Shown here piece by piece: positions 7,407 to 16,453 of a DNA stretch of 21,833 bases. A model generated the notes under the pieces. The model had not been told where the DNA came from and made no database searches. It was given only the letters and a program-made list of their open reading frames with translations. The position numbers were made by a program, and so were the translations under genes. Each line of letters starts with the position of its first letter. The stretch's first letter is position 1. This stretch comes from Prevotellaceae bacterium UBA3849 (GTDB lineage Bacteria > Bacteroidota > Bacteroidia > Bacteroidales > Bacteroidaceae): NCBI GenBank assembly GCA_002392645.1, contig DGHL01000090.1, positions 1 through 21,833 on the forward strand, written 5' to 3'.

Positions 7407-8829
7407 TATATTCAGGATACGCAAGGAGGAAAGATGCCCGGCATTGGTTGCATTGTCATGCTTCGTAATGCTCAATGTACTTAATGTAGTAAGATACTGG
7501 GAGAAACTGACCGTGGTTGACGGCGACACATGGGGCAAGTTCATCAAAGGATGGCATGTAGCAGGTTTCGACCCAATCACCTACTCCGTCCTTACTAAGT
7601 GGCAGGTGGGCTATAACGTATATAGGCATCCATTGCTGGCGTATTTTATGTGGCCGTTTGGTAAGTTCAATGAACTGCTTACCTCACTGACGGGGATAAA
7701 TATGGCAATCGTCATCGCTGCTTGCCTGTTGACGTTCTGCGCCTTCTATTCATATATATTCCTTAATCGTATATATGCAGACATCGTGGGGGTAAGGCGT
7801 ATGGAGGCACACGTGCTATCGTTGCTGACATTCTCGTTTGCATATATAATGCTTGCCTCAATGGTGCCCGACCACTTCATAATGTCGATGTTCTGCCTTA
7901 CCATGACGCTCTGCCTGTGTGGCGGAAAGCTAAGGAATGGCAGTGCGTTGAATATGTGGCAGACAATAGCGATGTTCATGCTGACGGCAGGCGTGTCGCT
8001 GAACAATGGCTTGAAGATATTCCTTGCAGCTATGGTTACCAGACGTAAAAGGTTCTTCGAATGGCGTTTCCTGCTGTTTGCCGTCATATTGCCGTCGGCA
8101 TTGATATGGGGCAGTGCGCGCTGGAGCTACAAGCAGTTCGTATGGCCCAAGGAGATGGCACGCAATGAAAAGAAAGCAGAGAGACAGAAACGGCAGGAGG
8201 AAAAGATACGTGCGTCGGTGCTTGACACGATAAAGACCAAAGACAGCGTACAAGTGCAGATTGCCGTTGACAGTGCCATGGCAAGAATCAAGGCTCGCAA
8301 GGAGATGCGCTATAGGAAGAGTGCTGCGTACAGACATACAGGCGAGCCGATAGTGCAGGGCGAGTTCATGAGGTGGACCGACAAGACCACATCGCGCTGG
8401 GATGTTGCCGTAGAGAACCTCTTTGGTGAAGGCATAATGCTACATGAGGACCATCTGCTTGGCGACGTATTGGTAAACAGGCCTGTGATTGTTCGTTACC
8501 ACAACTGGGGTAACTATATCGTAGAAGGCATGTTGGTAGCGCTGTTCCTGTTGGGCGTATGGTACGGAAGACGACAACTGTTCCTATGGACTGCAATGTC
8601 ATTCTTCCTAATGGACATGCTGCTGCACATGGGATTGGGCTTCGGTATCAACGAAGTGTCTATAATGTCAGCCCACTATCTGTACGTATTGCCAATAGCC
8701 ATTGCATATCTGCTGAAGGCATTGCCTGACAGATGGCGTAGGCGCATGATGGTAGCACTCGCGGTAGTGGCTATGTATATAGGTATATGGAACGTAACAT
8801 TGATTATAGAATATCTTTACGTATTATGA
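7387..8829 (+). CDS. Polytopic membrane protein, first of a tandem paralog pair
   Basis: I do not recognise a named function. From the ATG at 7387 the protein has 480 residues; a TTG three codons upstream (7378) is also in frame but a less likely start. It has about 6-7 hydrophobic segments before a long charged, probably cytoplasmic helical stretch (about 250-310, rich in K, R and E), then a conserved extramembrane block and 3-4 more hydrophobic segments. Blocks shared with the next gene are SGFD/AGFDP..TY..T.W, YRHPLL.Y.MWP, a PDH motif in a hydrophobic context, NNGLKI, and GEGI.LHED.LLGD followed by RPVIV.Y..W.NY..E. The early acidic loop with RHP suggests a GT-C-like glycosyltransferase or polymerase, but this is inference. 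It overlaps the upstream glycosyltransferase by 20 nt. Confidence 0.85.
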   Translation: MLGRIVDIFRIRKEERCPALVALSCFVMLNVLNVVRYWEKLTVVDGDTWGKFIKGWHVAGFDPITYSVLTKWQVGYNVYRHPLLAYFMWPFGKFNELLTSLTGINMAIVIAACLLTFCAFYSYIFLNRIYADIVGVRRMEAHVLSLLTFSFAYIMLASMVPDHFIMSMFCLTMTLCLCGGKLRNGSALNMWQTIAMFMLTAGVSLNNGLKIFLAAMVTRRKRFFEWRFLLFAVILPSALIWGSARWSYKQFVWPKEMARNEKKAERQKRQEEKIRASVLDTIKTKDSVQVQIAVDSAMARIKARKEMRYRKSAAYRHTGEPIVQGEFMRWTDKTTSRWDVAVENLFGEGIMLHEDHLLGDVLVNRPVIVRYHNWGNYIVEGMLVALFLLGVWYGRRQLFLWTAMSFFLMDMLLHMGLGFGINEVSIMSAHYLYVLPIAIAYLLKALPDRWRRRMMVALAVVAMYIGIWNVTLIIEYLYVL

Positions 8830-10193
8830 GAAATAAGACTTTTTTGGAAAAACACTCGGAAACACTCACGGTCCTCCTGCTTGGCTTACTGATATTTGGC
8901 GGACTAAACACCATGATGGTATTATCTGCACCACCAGCGTGGACGGACATACATGTTGGGCCTTGGACGGCCTTCCACAAAAACTTCACACTGTCGGGTT
9001 TTGATCAGGTGACTTATGTAGCCATAACACAGTGGCGGCCTTTGTTTGCGCATCTGCGTCATCCTATCCTGATATATATGATATGGCCGCTTACGGAACT
9101 TAACACTTGGCTTAAGGACTTGTACGGCATAAACTGTGCCGTGTATATCCTTGCTACACTATGGACGATTCTCAGCACCCTCTCATGGCTGTTGCTGTAT
9201 AAGATATTCAGGAAAATCATAGGCTTGGGCATATTGCAGAGTCTATTGCTTGATCTGTTCTACTTCTCCATGGCATTCGTAATGTTGGCGACGTTTGCAC
9301 CAGACCACATGCTGCTTACCATGACGGTATTGCTCTCAGTGATATACCTGATAGGCAAAGCATGGAAGAGTGGCAGACAGTTATCGTCATGGAAGGTGCT
9401 GATATTGTATTTTATAGGTACAGGCATATCTACCACCAATGGCGTGAAGATATGGCTGATGGACATGGTGGGCAACTGGAGAAGTAAGGCCTGGGGGAAA
9501 ATGCTGTGCCGCTGTCTGTTGTATTTCATTCCTACATTGATGCTGGCATATATGTATTCGTATCAGGAGAGGACGTTGAGATTAGAGGAATACAGATATC
9601 AGAAGCGTGTGACAGCTCAGGCGATGAAGAGAGATAGCGTGAAATTCATGGAGCAGCGTAGGGATGCAAAGCGCAGGGAAGCTATACGTAGGAAAAAACA
9701 AATTGCAAACTATCCTATATTTGAGTGGACAGACACCAGTATTCCTATCGTGCCTACGCTTACAGAGAATATATTCGGTGAGGGAATACAACTGCATGAG
9801 GATTATCTGTTGCGCGATGCAAACAGAGAAGGCCAAAGGCCTGTCATAGTAAAATACAGATCATGGTATAACTATTTCGCTGAGGCCTTGATAGTCTTTA
9901 TGTTTGTCGCAGGAATCTTTGTCGGACGTAAGGAACGCTTTATGTGGGTTTGCATGATGCCGTTCATCTTCGACATGTTCATACATGTAGGACTGCGGTT
10001 TGCACTCACGGACGTATATATAATGACTGCTCACTGGGCGTTCGTCATCCCTATAGCCACAGCCTATCTGGTAAGGAAGGCAAGAGACAGTAAGGTGTTT
10101 AACATGGCGTTGCTTTCAACGCTTGCACTGCTTACTATATATCTCTGGTACCACAACCTCACGCTGGCGAACTATCATCTTTTTAATATGTAG
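8826..10193 (+). CDS. Polytopic membrane protein, second of a tandem paralog pair
   Basis: A 455-residue paralog of the preceding protein, with the same order of parts: N-terminal hydrophobic segment, SGFDQVTYVAITQW, LRHPILIYMIWP, GIN.A, an APDH motif, TTNGVKIW, a charged arginine/lysine-rich stretch (about 240-285), then FGEGIQLHEDYLLRD with RPVIVKYRSWYNYFAE, and final membrane segments. I chose the ATG at 8826 because it forms an ATGA overlap with the stop of the previous gene, the usual sign of translational coupling; an in-frame ATG at 8787 lies inside the previous gene. The function is unknown. The pair may work as a heterodimer or act on successive substrates. Its 3' end overlaps the flippase gene on the other strand by 19 nt. 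Confidence 0.85.
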   Translation: MRNKTFLEKHSETLTVLLLGLLIFGGLNTMMVLSAPPAWTDIHVGPWTAFHKNFTLSGFDQVTYVAITQWRPLFAHLRHPILIYMIWPLTELNTWLKDLYGINCAVYILATLWTILSTLSWLLLYKIFRKIIGLGILQSLLLDLFYFSMAFVMLATFAPDHMLLTMTVLLSVIYLIGKAWKSGRQLSSWKVLILYFIGTGISTTNGVKIWLMDMVGNWRSKAWGKMLCRCLLYFIPTLMLAYMYSYQERTLRLEEYRYQKRVTAQAMKRDSVKFMEQRRDAKRREAIRRKKQIANYPIFEWTDTSIPIVPTLTENIFGEGIQLHEDYLLRDANREGQRPVIVKYRSWYNYFAEALIVFMFVAGIFVGRKERFMWVCMMPFIFDMFIHVGLRFALTDVYIMTAHWAFVIPIATAYLVRKARDSKVFNMALLSTLALLTIYLWYHNLTLANYHLFNM

Positions 10194-11605
10194 TTGATGC
10201 TCTCGCGCAATATCTTTGCCCCGCTTAGGTATAGCGTACCGACGTACAGCGTGGCAGCTATTACTATCTTGGCTATCAGGCATAGGTATATGTTTGTTAT
10301 GCCCTGTGTTATGAAATAGGTGAATGCCATTATTATGGATGCGAAAACGAAGAAAGGCAGTATGTCGCGTGCAGCATCGACAAATGGCAGCCTTACGATG
10401 CGCCATGCGAAATATTGCCATACGAGCAGCCATAAGAGGTTTATTACTATGAAATACGTTATCATATAGTATATGCCATAGGATTTCATGGAATACAAGC
10501 CGATCCATACCAACAGACAAAGTGAAACGGTGCAGAAAAGGTTTATACCAGACTTGCCACGGCTTATAGCCAATCTTCCGTAGAGTTCGGTTATTGGCAT
10601 GAATGCACCGTGCAGGCACAGCATAGAAAGCATTAGTGCGCTGCTTTCCCATTTTGCAGTAACTGTTATAAGTATAAACTCGCGTGCTATAATGGCAAGT
10701 CCGAGCATGCAGGGGAAACTGACGAACGATGCAAAGCGCAGCATCTTGCGGAATACGGTGCGGTAGCGTGCGTCATCGTCTGCCACTTGTGCCAATACAG
10801 GGTGCGATACGCTGTTCATCATACCGTTTATGGTGTATGATGCCATGTCGTTCCATTTGCGTGCATTGCTGTAAAGACCTGTCATGCGAGTGTTATAATA
10901 GTGACCTAACAGGAAGGAGAATACGTGGGTGTTGAGTTGGTTGAACAATCCCGTAACCAATATCTTACTGGAAAAGCCAAACATGCTGAAAGCGGGACGC
11001 AGGTCTATATGGAAGGTCGGACGCCATGGTGACACGAACCAATCGCACACCATGACGATAGTGACGAACAGTACAGGCTGCGCAGCAAGTCCCCAGTAGG
11101 CATAGCCCAGGAAGGCTATAAGCAAGCCGATAGAGTTAGAGAGTATCAGGGCAACTACGCCGATGATGCTGATTTGCTTTACTTGCAGATGACCGTTGAG
11201 ATAAGCCCTTTGTACGGTCCCAAAGGAGTTTATGACGAAACCGATAAAAATGAAACGCGCCAAAGATGTCAGCTCAGGCTCATGGTTGTAGTTGGCTATG
11301 AATGGCGATGCAAACCACAAGGCAATATACATTGCCATGCTGACAAGGATATTGAACCAGAATACAGAGTTGTATTCCTCGTGCGTGGGTTCCTTCTTGT
11401 TTATCAGTGCAGCGGTGAAACCACTGTCTTGTATGCACGTGGCAATGTTTGAATATATAAGGAATACTGCCACCTTGCCGTAGTCGGCAGGCGTCAGTAT
11501 GTTAAGCATAACAATGCCAAGCAGTGCACCGATTATCTGCATTGCGCCATTGCTGAAACCTCCCCATACGAGGCCCTTGGCAGTCTTGTCTTTCAGTTCA
11601 CTCAT
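10175..11605 (-). CDS. Wzx-type polysaccharide flippase
   Basis: A 476-residue inner-membrane protein with about 12-14 hydrophobic segments, of the lipopolysaccharide/exopolysaccharide flippase family in the MOP superfamily. The N-terminus has the expected short basic cytoplasmic stretch, then GLVWGGFSNGAMQIIGALLGIVML, and LTPADYGKVAVF followed by DSGFTAALIN, the pattern typical of WzxC-like members. It would move lipid-linked repeat units across the inner membrane. It is the last gene of the five-gene minus-strand operon and overlaps the upstream glycosyltransferase gene by 8 nt, implying coupled translation. Confidence 0.9.
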   Translation of the reverse strand: MSELKDKTAKGLVWGGFSNGAMQIIGALLGIVMLNILTPADYGKVAVFLIYSNIATCIQDSGFTAALINKKEPTHEEYNSVFWFNILVSMAMYIALWFASPFIANYNHEPELTSLARFIFIGFVINSFGTVQRAYLNGHLQVKQISIIGVVALILSNSIGLLIAFLGYAYWGLAAQPVLFVTIVMVCDWFVSPWRPTFHIDLRPAFSMFGFSSKILVTGLFNQLNTHVFSFLLGHYYNTRMTGLYSNARKWNDMASYTINGMMNSVSHPVLAQVADDDARYRTVFRKMLRFASFVSFPCMLGLAIIAREFILITVTAKWESSALMLSMLCLHGAFMPITELYGRLAISRGKSGINLFCTVSLCLLVWIGLYSMKSYGIYYMITYFIVINLLWLLVWQYFAWRIVRLPFVDAARDILPFFVFASIIMAFTYFITQGITNIYLCLIAKIVIAATLYVGTLYLSGAKILRESINYILKR

Positions 11606-12689
11606 TGTATATCTTCAAATATTCTTCTTGCATCTTGTTTATGGTAAACCTCTCTCGTGCATATTGCTGCGCTGCATTTGCTACAGATGTGCGGTCAATG
11701 GTAGATAGTGTGTCAGAGAACAGATGCAGCCATTGTCTTATGTCGTTATTTTCAACCATCAACGGCCACTCTTCAGGAAGAGTATCGGTAAGTCCCGGAG
11801 CCCTGTTGGCTAATACAGGTGTGTGAGCCAGCGATGCTTCGATGGAGAGCGTGGCGAGGCCCTCATGCAGTGAAGGCATAAATACATAGTCGAAGGAAGA
11901 AAGATAGGCGGAAAGTCCGTTGAGAGGCGGATTGACTATTACATTTGGCATGCCGCGCAAATCATCGACCCTACCCTGCAGGCTTCCCTCGCCAAATATG
12001 TGAAAGACGAACATATCATTATCTTGCATTGACTTGACAACCTCACACAGGGTGTCAATGCCTTTCTGCCTTTCAAATCTGCCAGCGAAGCAGATGTTTG
12101 TTTTGCCTTGCCGTATATCGGGGTATGGCTGTTGTTCATGCTCCTCTACACCATTATATATTATAGGCGTATCAGCGTGGTATTTCTCCTTGTAGCATTT
12201 CTGCACGGATGATGATATGCTGACGTTGGCATTATTACTCTGCATGAAATGCTCTACGCGTTTACCGATGCATTCCATGCCCGTCCACAACAAGGTATTG
12301 TGTATCGTACGGACTATTCTCGGCTTGATAAAAGGGAACAGCTTCGTTGATGCGAAGATGCCGAGATCAGGTATTTCCGTATGTGTATGTATTACGTCGG
12401 GCCTGTATCTCAGCCATAACCATACGAACCAAAATGGGAACAGCCACGCTAAGGTTTTCTCTAAGACATAGTGCCAATGAAAGAACAGAGGTATGGGAGC
12501 ACGGTGAACTATTATACCATGTTCCTTCATCTCTTTGATAAGAGACTCTGTCATGATGGAATTGCCACGTATAACCTCTACCACATGGCTCTCTGTTCCA
12601 TGCGTCGTACCTCCTTTGGCAATGTTGATAGCCACGCGTTCTGCCCCGCCGAGGTCAATGTGTGTTATGATGTGAAATACTTTCATCAT
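11598..12689 (-). CDS. Family 4 glycosyltransferase
   Basis: A 363-residue GT-B glycosyltransferase. It opens with MMKVFHIITHIDLGGAERVA, the loop motif GGAE being diagnostic of family 4. A hydrophobic, tryptophan-rich patch at about 68-92 (HWHYVLEKTLAWLFPFWFVW) suggests membrane association. In the C-terminal half are CFAGRFERQKGIDTLCEVV, FGEGSL, and the E-x7-E motif in SLHEGLATLSIEASLA. The start at 12689 forms an ATGA overlap with the upstream gene's stop; the next ATG codon is immediately adjacent. It acts at the cytoplasmic face on a lipid-linked acceptor, specificity unknown. Confidence 0.92.
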   Translation of the reverse strand: MMKVFHIITHIDLGGAERVAINIAKGGTTHGTESHVVEVIRGNSIMTESLIKEMKEHGIIVHRAPIPLFFHWHYVLEKTLAWLFPFWFVWLWLRYRPDVIHTHTEIPDLGIFASTKLFPFIKPRIVRTIHNTLLWTGMECIGKRVEHFMQSNNANVSISSSVQKCYKEKYHADTPIIYNGVEEHEQQPYPDIRQGKTNICFAGRFERQKGIDTLCEVVKSMQDNDMFVFHIFGEGSLQGRVDDLRGMPNVIVNPPLNGLSAYLSSFDYVFMPSLHEGLATLSIEASLAHTPVLANRAPGLTDTLPEEWPLMVENNDIRQWLHLFSDTLSTIDRTSVANAAQQYARERFTINKMQEEYLKIYNE

Positions 12690-13747
12690 GATGCTTTGTA
12701 TGTGCCGAGGGTTTTGGTTATTCGCTTTGCGACGGCAGATATTATATTGGTTATGTTGCCATGTGTAATGTTAAGCCACAGTTCTTCCATGCTGTGCATG
12801 GCCTTGTGCCATGGACGGTCTAATCCCATCCTGCAGAAGTATGCATCAAGGTATTCTGGCGATTCCTTTACTTCTGCAGGATGTTTGTATGGTGGCCACA
12901 TGTCATGGCGAAGCATGGTAAACAGTTTCCTTTGGCAGCGTGGCAATAGTTCAATGTCTGCATTATAGTGGGTTCCACCGTCCAGTCCGATATTGTTGAC
13001 CATGTTCACTCGTGGCATGATGGCAAGTCCGTCGTGCATGAACATATATGCCCAGAATATGCTTTCGTAGTATTGTTTGCCCGATGCAGCATGGTCTTTG
13101 CATACTTTTGGCATCCATGTGAATATTTTTTCCTTCTTCACCTTTTCTTCCAAGGCTTTGAATTTCTTTTCATCTTTCACGAAAGAGTAGTCTCCATCCC
13201 AGTTGTTTACCACTCTCGCCCATGATGCCCATCCCCATATAGAGAAGGCACGGGTGAAGAAGTAACTGTTGTCAGTGACAGGATGTGAGGTGTCTTCGGT
13301 ATTGAAACCGGCTATCATTGTTATTCGCTCGTCGTTTTCATAACGGTCGAGCATTTCCTTGCAAAATGGGAAGAATGACTGACTTGGAACATCGTCGTCT
13401 TCGAATACCATGCATTTGTCGGTCAGGGAGAATGCCCAGCGTTGTGACAGATACTCACTGGGGTCGCAACCAAGGTTCTTCTCCTGATAATTGCGGTGCA
13501 CCTCGCACTGCCAGTCTATGTTCTCGTCGCTTACGAGAGCACGGCAAGCCATTATACCATCGTAGTCTTTTGACAGGTGCCAGTTGCTTATTTCCTCGCC
13601 TTGCTTGTCGAGCATACGTGGTCCGTCTTGGTAAAGAAACAGTCGGGCAGGACGTGCTTTCTTCACCTCTGCCCATACCTTAGAGAAATTGTCTGGGCGG
13701 GCATGAAACAGTAACAATACGCTTATGTCGTTTAGTGCTGGTTGCAT
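12686..13747 (-). CDS. Glycosyltransferase of the HlpA/GNT-I-like group (GT-A fold)
   Basis: A 353-residue protein. The N-terminal part resembles a GT-A nucleotide-sugar domain (VLLLFHARPDNFSKVW, LFLYQDGPR), with a metal-binding acidic cluster FEDDDVPS (115-122, EDDD at 116-119) in the position of the DxD motif. It then has FSIWGWASWARVVNNWD (from about 168), characteristic of proteins often labelled hemolytic protein HlpA-like or GNT-I-like glycosyltransferases in Bacteroidetes polysaccharide loci. The label hemolysin is historical; I infer sugar transfer. It is coupled to the downstream glycosyltransferase by a 4-nt overlap and lies 13 nt after the upstream gene. Confidence 0.83.
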   Translation of the reverse strand: MQPALNDISVLLLFHARPDNFSKVWAEVKKARPARLFLYQDGPRMLDKQGEEISNWHLSKDYDGIMACRALVSDENIDWQCEVHRNYQEKNLGCDPSEYLSQRWAFSLTDKCMVFEDDDVPSQSFFPFCKEMLDRYENDERITMIAGFNTEDTSHPVTDNSYFFTRAFSIWGWASWARVVNNWDGDYSFVKDEKKFKALEEKVKKEKIFTWMPKVCKDHAASGKQYYESIFWAYMFMHDGLAIMPRVNMVNNIGLDGGTHYNADIELLPRCQRKLFTMLRHDMWPPYKHPAEVKESPEYLDAYFCRMGLDRPWHKAMHSMEELWLNITHGNITNIISAVAKRITKTLGTYKAS

Positions 13748-13760
13748 TGTATTAGGGGCT

Positions 13761-15074
13761 TTAGAATTTAAATCCGTTTCTGAGTTTATAGATTTTATAT
13801 GTCACCTTGTCCCATACAGACTGTAGGGTGTAGGCAGATGGCATTACGCGATACAGAAATGGGAATCGCGTCTTAAGTTTGCGCAGTCCATCTTTGCAGG
13901 CCTTGAACTTAAAGTCTGCATGGCATAGCGGATATATGGGATGTAGCCGTGTGCCTTGTGGAATACATTCTGTAAACAGACGCTCCCAGTCTTGTATTAC
14001 GTTTTCCTGTGAGAACCTTGCGTTTATATTTTCTATAGCAGAGTGATAGTCGTTGTCTTGTCGTTTCAACTCACTTACGATGGTCTTTGCCAGCAGGCTC
14101 CTCTTTTTGAATATGGTACCATTGAATATGGTATCGAGATAGCCGGCACACTCATAGGCTGCAATCCTGGCTCCTGCCAACTGCATCTCTACGCCGCTGA
14201 CGCAGAAAGTCTCGGTAAGTCCGGAAGGATTAGGCACTCCGACTTTGGTCTGACGCAGGATGTCCATCTTCTCGTTTCCCATCACTCCCATGAGATGTAC
14301 GCTGGGTAGCAACTTGCCATCTTCGGTGAGATATTTCATGAAGGAATCCTCATAATACTTCTCTGCGAGGTTCCAACTGCCAAGTTTCGTATTGCCATAG
14401 AGCCTGCCCGTTCCAATGACATATAATTCAGCGTCAGGAACCTCTTTCAGCACATCCTTCCATGCCTTTGCAAGCAGATGGAATCCCTTGCCTTGTATGA
14501 CGGCACCCATATACGTGACAATGTGCCTGCGCTCAGCGAATGGTATAGGTTGGAATGTTTCTTCATTTAAAGACGGTACGCTGATGGCATTGTAAATAAA
14601 GTCGGATTTCAGGAACGCTGCATGGTCTCTGTACAGATCCATCTGCTCCCTGCCGACCGTTATGATACGGCATACGTTCGGACTATTATGATACAGCGTA
14701 AGCAACTTGTTGTTTACGAAATTGTGGCACCATACGATTAATTTGACATTACCGTTACGCATGAAGATGTCATGGTACACCTTTCCGTAGTGGTCTTCAT
14801 GATTGAAGAGCAGATAGTCCAATCCAAGTTCCTCGCTTACAAGATATGCCTCCTTGATATTCTTGGCACGTATGGTTTTTATATTATCAGCGAAATGTCC
14901 TTCGCTGGTTGTCATCAGCGTTACGTCGATGCCGTTGTCTCTCGTACTGAGCAGATATGATATTAAGCAGAACATATACGGTGTTCCGCTCATACCCGGA
15001 TTGTTGCTGACAATCTGAGTGCAGTCTTTGTCTTTTATGCCATCGTTGCCGAAGAATATACCAAGTTTTGTCAT
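13761..15074 (-). CDS. Family 4 glycosyltransferase
   Basis: A 437-residue GT-B protein. The N-terminal half is unusual (MTKLGIFFGNDGIKDKDCTQ, then NNPGMSGTPYMFCLISY), and a cytoplasmic soluble protein is expected. The C-terminal half shows YMGAVIQGKGFHLLAKAW, YVIGTGRLYG, and the E-x7-E motif in GLTETFCVSGVEMQLAG, which bind the nucleotide-sugar donor. It is longer than a typical family 4 member because of a C-terminal extension of about 80 residues with aromatic and basic residues, perhaps for membrane contact. It is the second gene of the operon, 21 nt after the family 2 enzyme. Confidence 0.88.
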   Translation of the reverse strand: MTKLGIFFGNDGIKDKDCTQIVSNNPGMSGTPYMFCLISYLLSTRDNGIDVTLMTTSEGHFADNIKTIRAKNIKEAYLVSEELGLDYLLFNHEDHYGKVYHDIFMRNGNVKLIVWCHNFVNNKLLTLYHNSPNVCRIITVGREQMDLYRDHAAFLKSDFIYNAISVPSLNEETFQPIPFAERRHIVTYMGAVIQGKGFHLLAKAWKDVLKEVPDAELYVIGTGRLYGNTKLGSWNLAEKYYEDSFMKYLTEDGKLLPSVHLMGVMGNEKMDILRQTKVGVPNPSGLTETFCVSGVEMQLAGARIAAYECAGYLDTIFNGTIFKKRSLLAKTIVSELKRQDNDYHSAIENINARFSQENVIQDWERLFTECIPQGTRLHPIYPLCHADFKFKACKDGLRKLKTRFPFLYRVMPSAYTLQSVWDKVTYKIYKLRNGFKF

Positions 15075-15095
15075 ATCTGTGTGTTAGGTCATTTG

Positions 15096-16058
15096 TTATA
15101 TTAAATACAAGTCACATTTGTAGGAGTGGATGAAAGGGTAGAAAAAGCCTCGCATCACACCTTTGAATCCTTTCGTCTTTGTCGGGTAGATCGTATCTCG
15201 ATGAGTCATACAGAGGAAACACAGCCTGATAAGAGGAATGATACCCGGACTTAAAAGCAACTTGCTTATAGTATGACATAATTCATTGCGCCCTTTGCTC
15301 CTTTCGTGAATCGTTTCGTAAAACCGTATGAAGCTTTGTTGCTTCTGCAGTCTGCGGTAATGGATATATCCGAAGATATATGGTTTGCATGCGCTGATTA
15401 TCCCTCGCTGTTGTTGCGACGGCACGTGCCCTTTTGCACTTGCCTGTCCATTGTGGGTCCTGTGCCAGTTTAGCGGTTCGCTTACTTTGGTCACACCGTT
15501 TCCGAAATGTGCCAGAGCACCTAACCCAAAGTCGTGTGCCAAATATTTAAGCCAGTTTCTGGAGTCCTGCGCATATTCCTTGCGCAAAAGCATGGAATGT
15601 CCTACGATGGGAGAAAACATTTGGCGTTCGGGGGCACATTTATAATCAACTAATCTCATCGTAACCTGATCATATCCCCTATGATGTTGCGAGTAGCACA
15701 TATCCGACTCTCCGATGGCATTTATCTGCTTCTCTAATTTCTCAGGATACCATACGTCATCTTGGTCAGCAAGCGCTATGAAATCTCCGGTTGCTTTCAT
15801 GGTTACACTCATGAAATTCTCGCAGTATCCTTTGTTCTTCTCGTTTTGATATACGTGTATAAAAGCATATTGCCGTTCATATTCCTTAATAATCTCTGGT
15901 GTAGAGTCAGTCGAACAGTCATCTTGTATGATCAGTTCGTGTATAGGATATGTCTGGCTTATGATGGAATCTAATTGCTCGCGAATCCATTTTTCTCCGT
16001 TGTATGTTGCCATGACAACGGATATTGTGGGGTGGTTGTCGTGATCTTTATTAGTCAT
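15096..16058 (-). CDS. Family 2 glycosyltransferase, first gene of the operon
   Basis: A 320-residue inverting GT-A glycosyltransferase. TISVVMATYNGEKWIREQLD (11-30) opens the nucleotide-binding fold, IIQDDCSTDST (43-53) holds the first acidic motif, and ALADQDDVWYPEKLEKQI (95-112) is the DxD region. The DQDDVW form is frequent in enzymes that transfer rhamnose or related deoxyhexoses, but the donor is not proven. The tail carries a basic, partly hydrophobic stretch. It follows a long gene-free region with a -7 box and is likely the leader gene of the minus-strand operon. Confidence 0.93.
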   Translation of the reverse strand: MTNKDHDNHPTISVVMATYNGEKWIREQLDSIISQTYPIHELIIQDDCSTDSTPEIIKEYERQYAFIHVYQNEKNKGYCENFMSVTMKATGDFIALADQDDVWYPEKLEKQINAIGESDMCYSQHHRGYDQVTMRLVDYKCAPERQMFSPIVGHSMLLRKEYAQDSRNWLKYLAHDFGLGALAHFGNGVTKVSEPLNWHRTHNGQASAKGHVPSQQQRGIISACKPYIFGYIHYRRLQKQQSFIRFYETIHERSKGRNELCHTISKLLLSPGIIPLIRLCFLCMTHRDTIYPTKTKGFKGVMRGFFYPFIHSYKCDLYLI

Positions 16059-16145
16059 TGCTTAAAACTTTACTACCGAAAAGCAAAGATTTGTTTTGTT
16101 AATATAAGAGCCTATGTCTTGTGCCTCTCTTTAAGAAATACTGTG

Positions 16146-16153
16146 CAAATTTA
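16146..16153 (-). promoter_or_regulatory. -7 box for the five-gene glycosyltransferase/flippase operon
   Basis: On the minus strand this reads TAAATTTG, a TAnnTTTG match, about 88 nt before the ATG at 16058. No clear -33 element lies 19-21 nt upstream. The predicted leader is about 80 nt and contains no obvious hairpin. Confidence 0.45.
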
Positions 16154-16453
16154 CTCAATTTTATTGAGTATTGAGCATCTGTCGTGCAAAAAATGCTATT
16201 TTTTAGGGCTATTTAATGAAAATGTGTAAGTGCTTATACCTCGTTTCAAGATTATTTGCTATTGTTGAACCGTGGACTTTTGAAAAATATGCTGCCTGTC
16301 TGTGCATGCGAAATGTCATTTTTGTCCTATCCCATCGCCTTCGTTAAGTCGAAATAAAGGGCTGTTTTTGAAAAAGTTTACGGTCGGTTGGTTTTATCGG
16401 CATTCTCAGGGACTTGTAACTTGTTGGTATTCAGTAAAGGCATTTGAAAAGGC

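Noticed and set aside
6798..7580. 260-codon minus-strand ORF
   Set aside because: It is antisense to a glycosyltransferase and a membrane protein gene with clear family motifs, and has no recognisable protein features.
8787..8825. Earlier in-frame ATG for the second membrane paralog
   Set aside because: It lies inside the preceding gene, while the ATG at 8826 forms a standard ATGA stop-start overlap.
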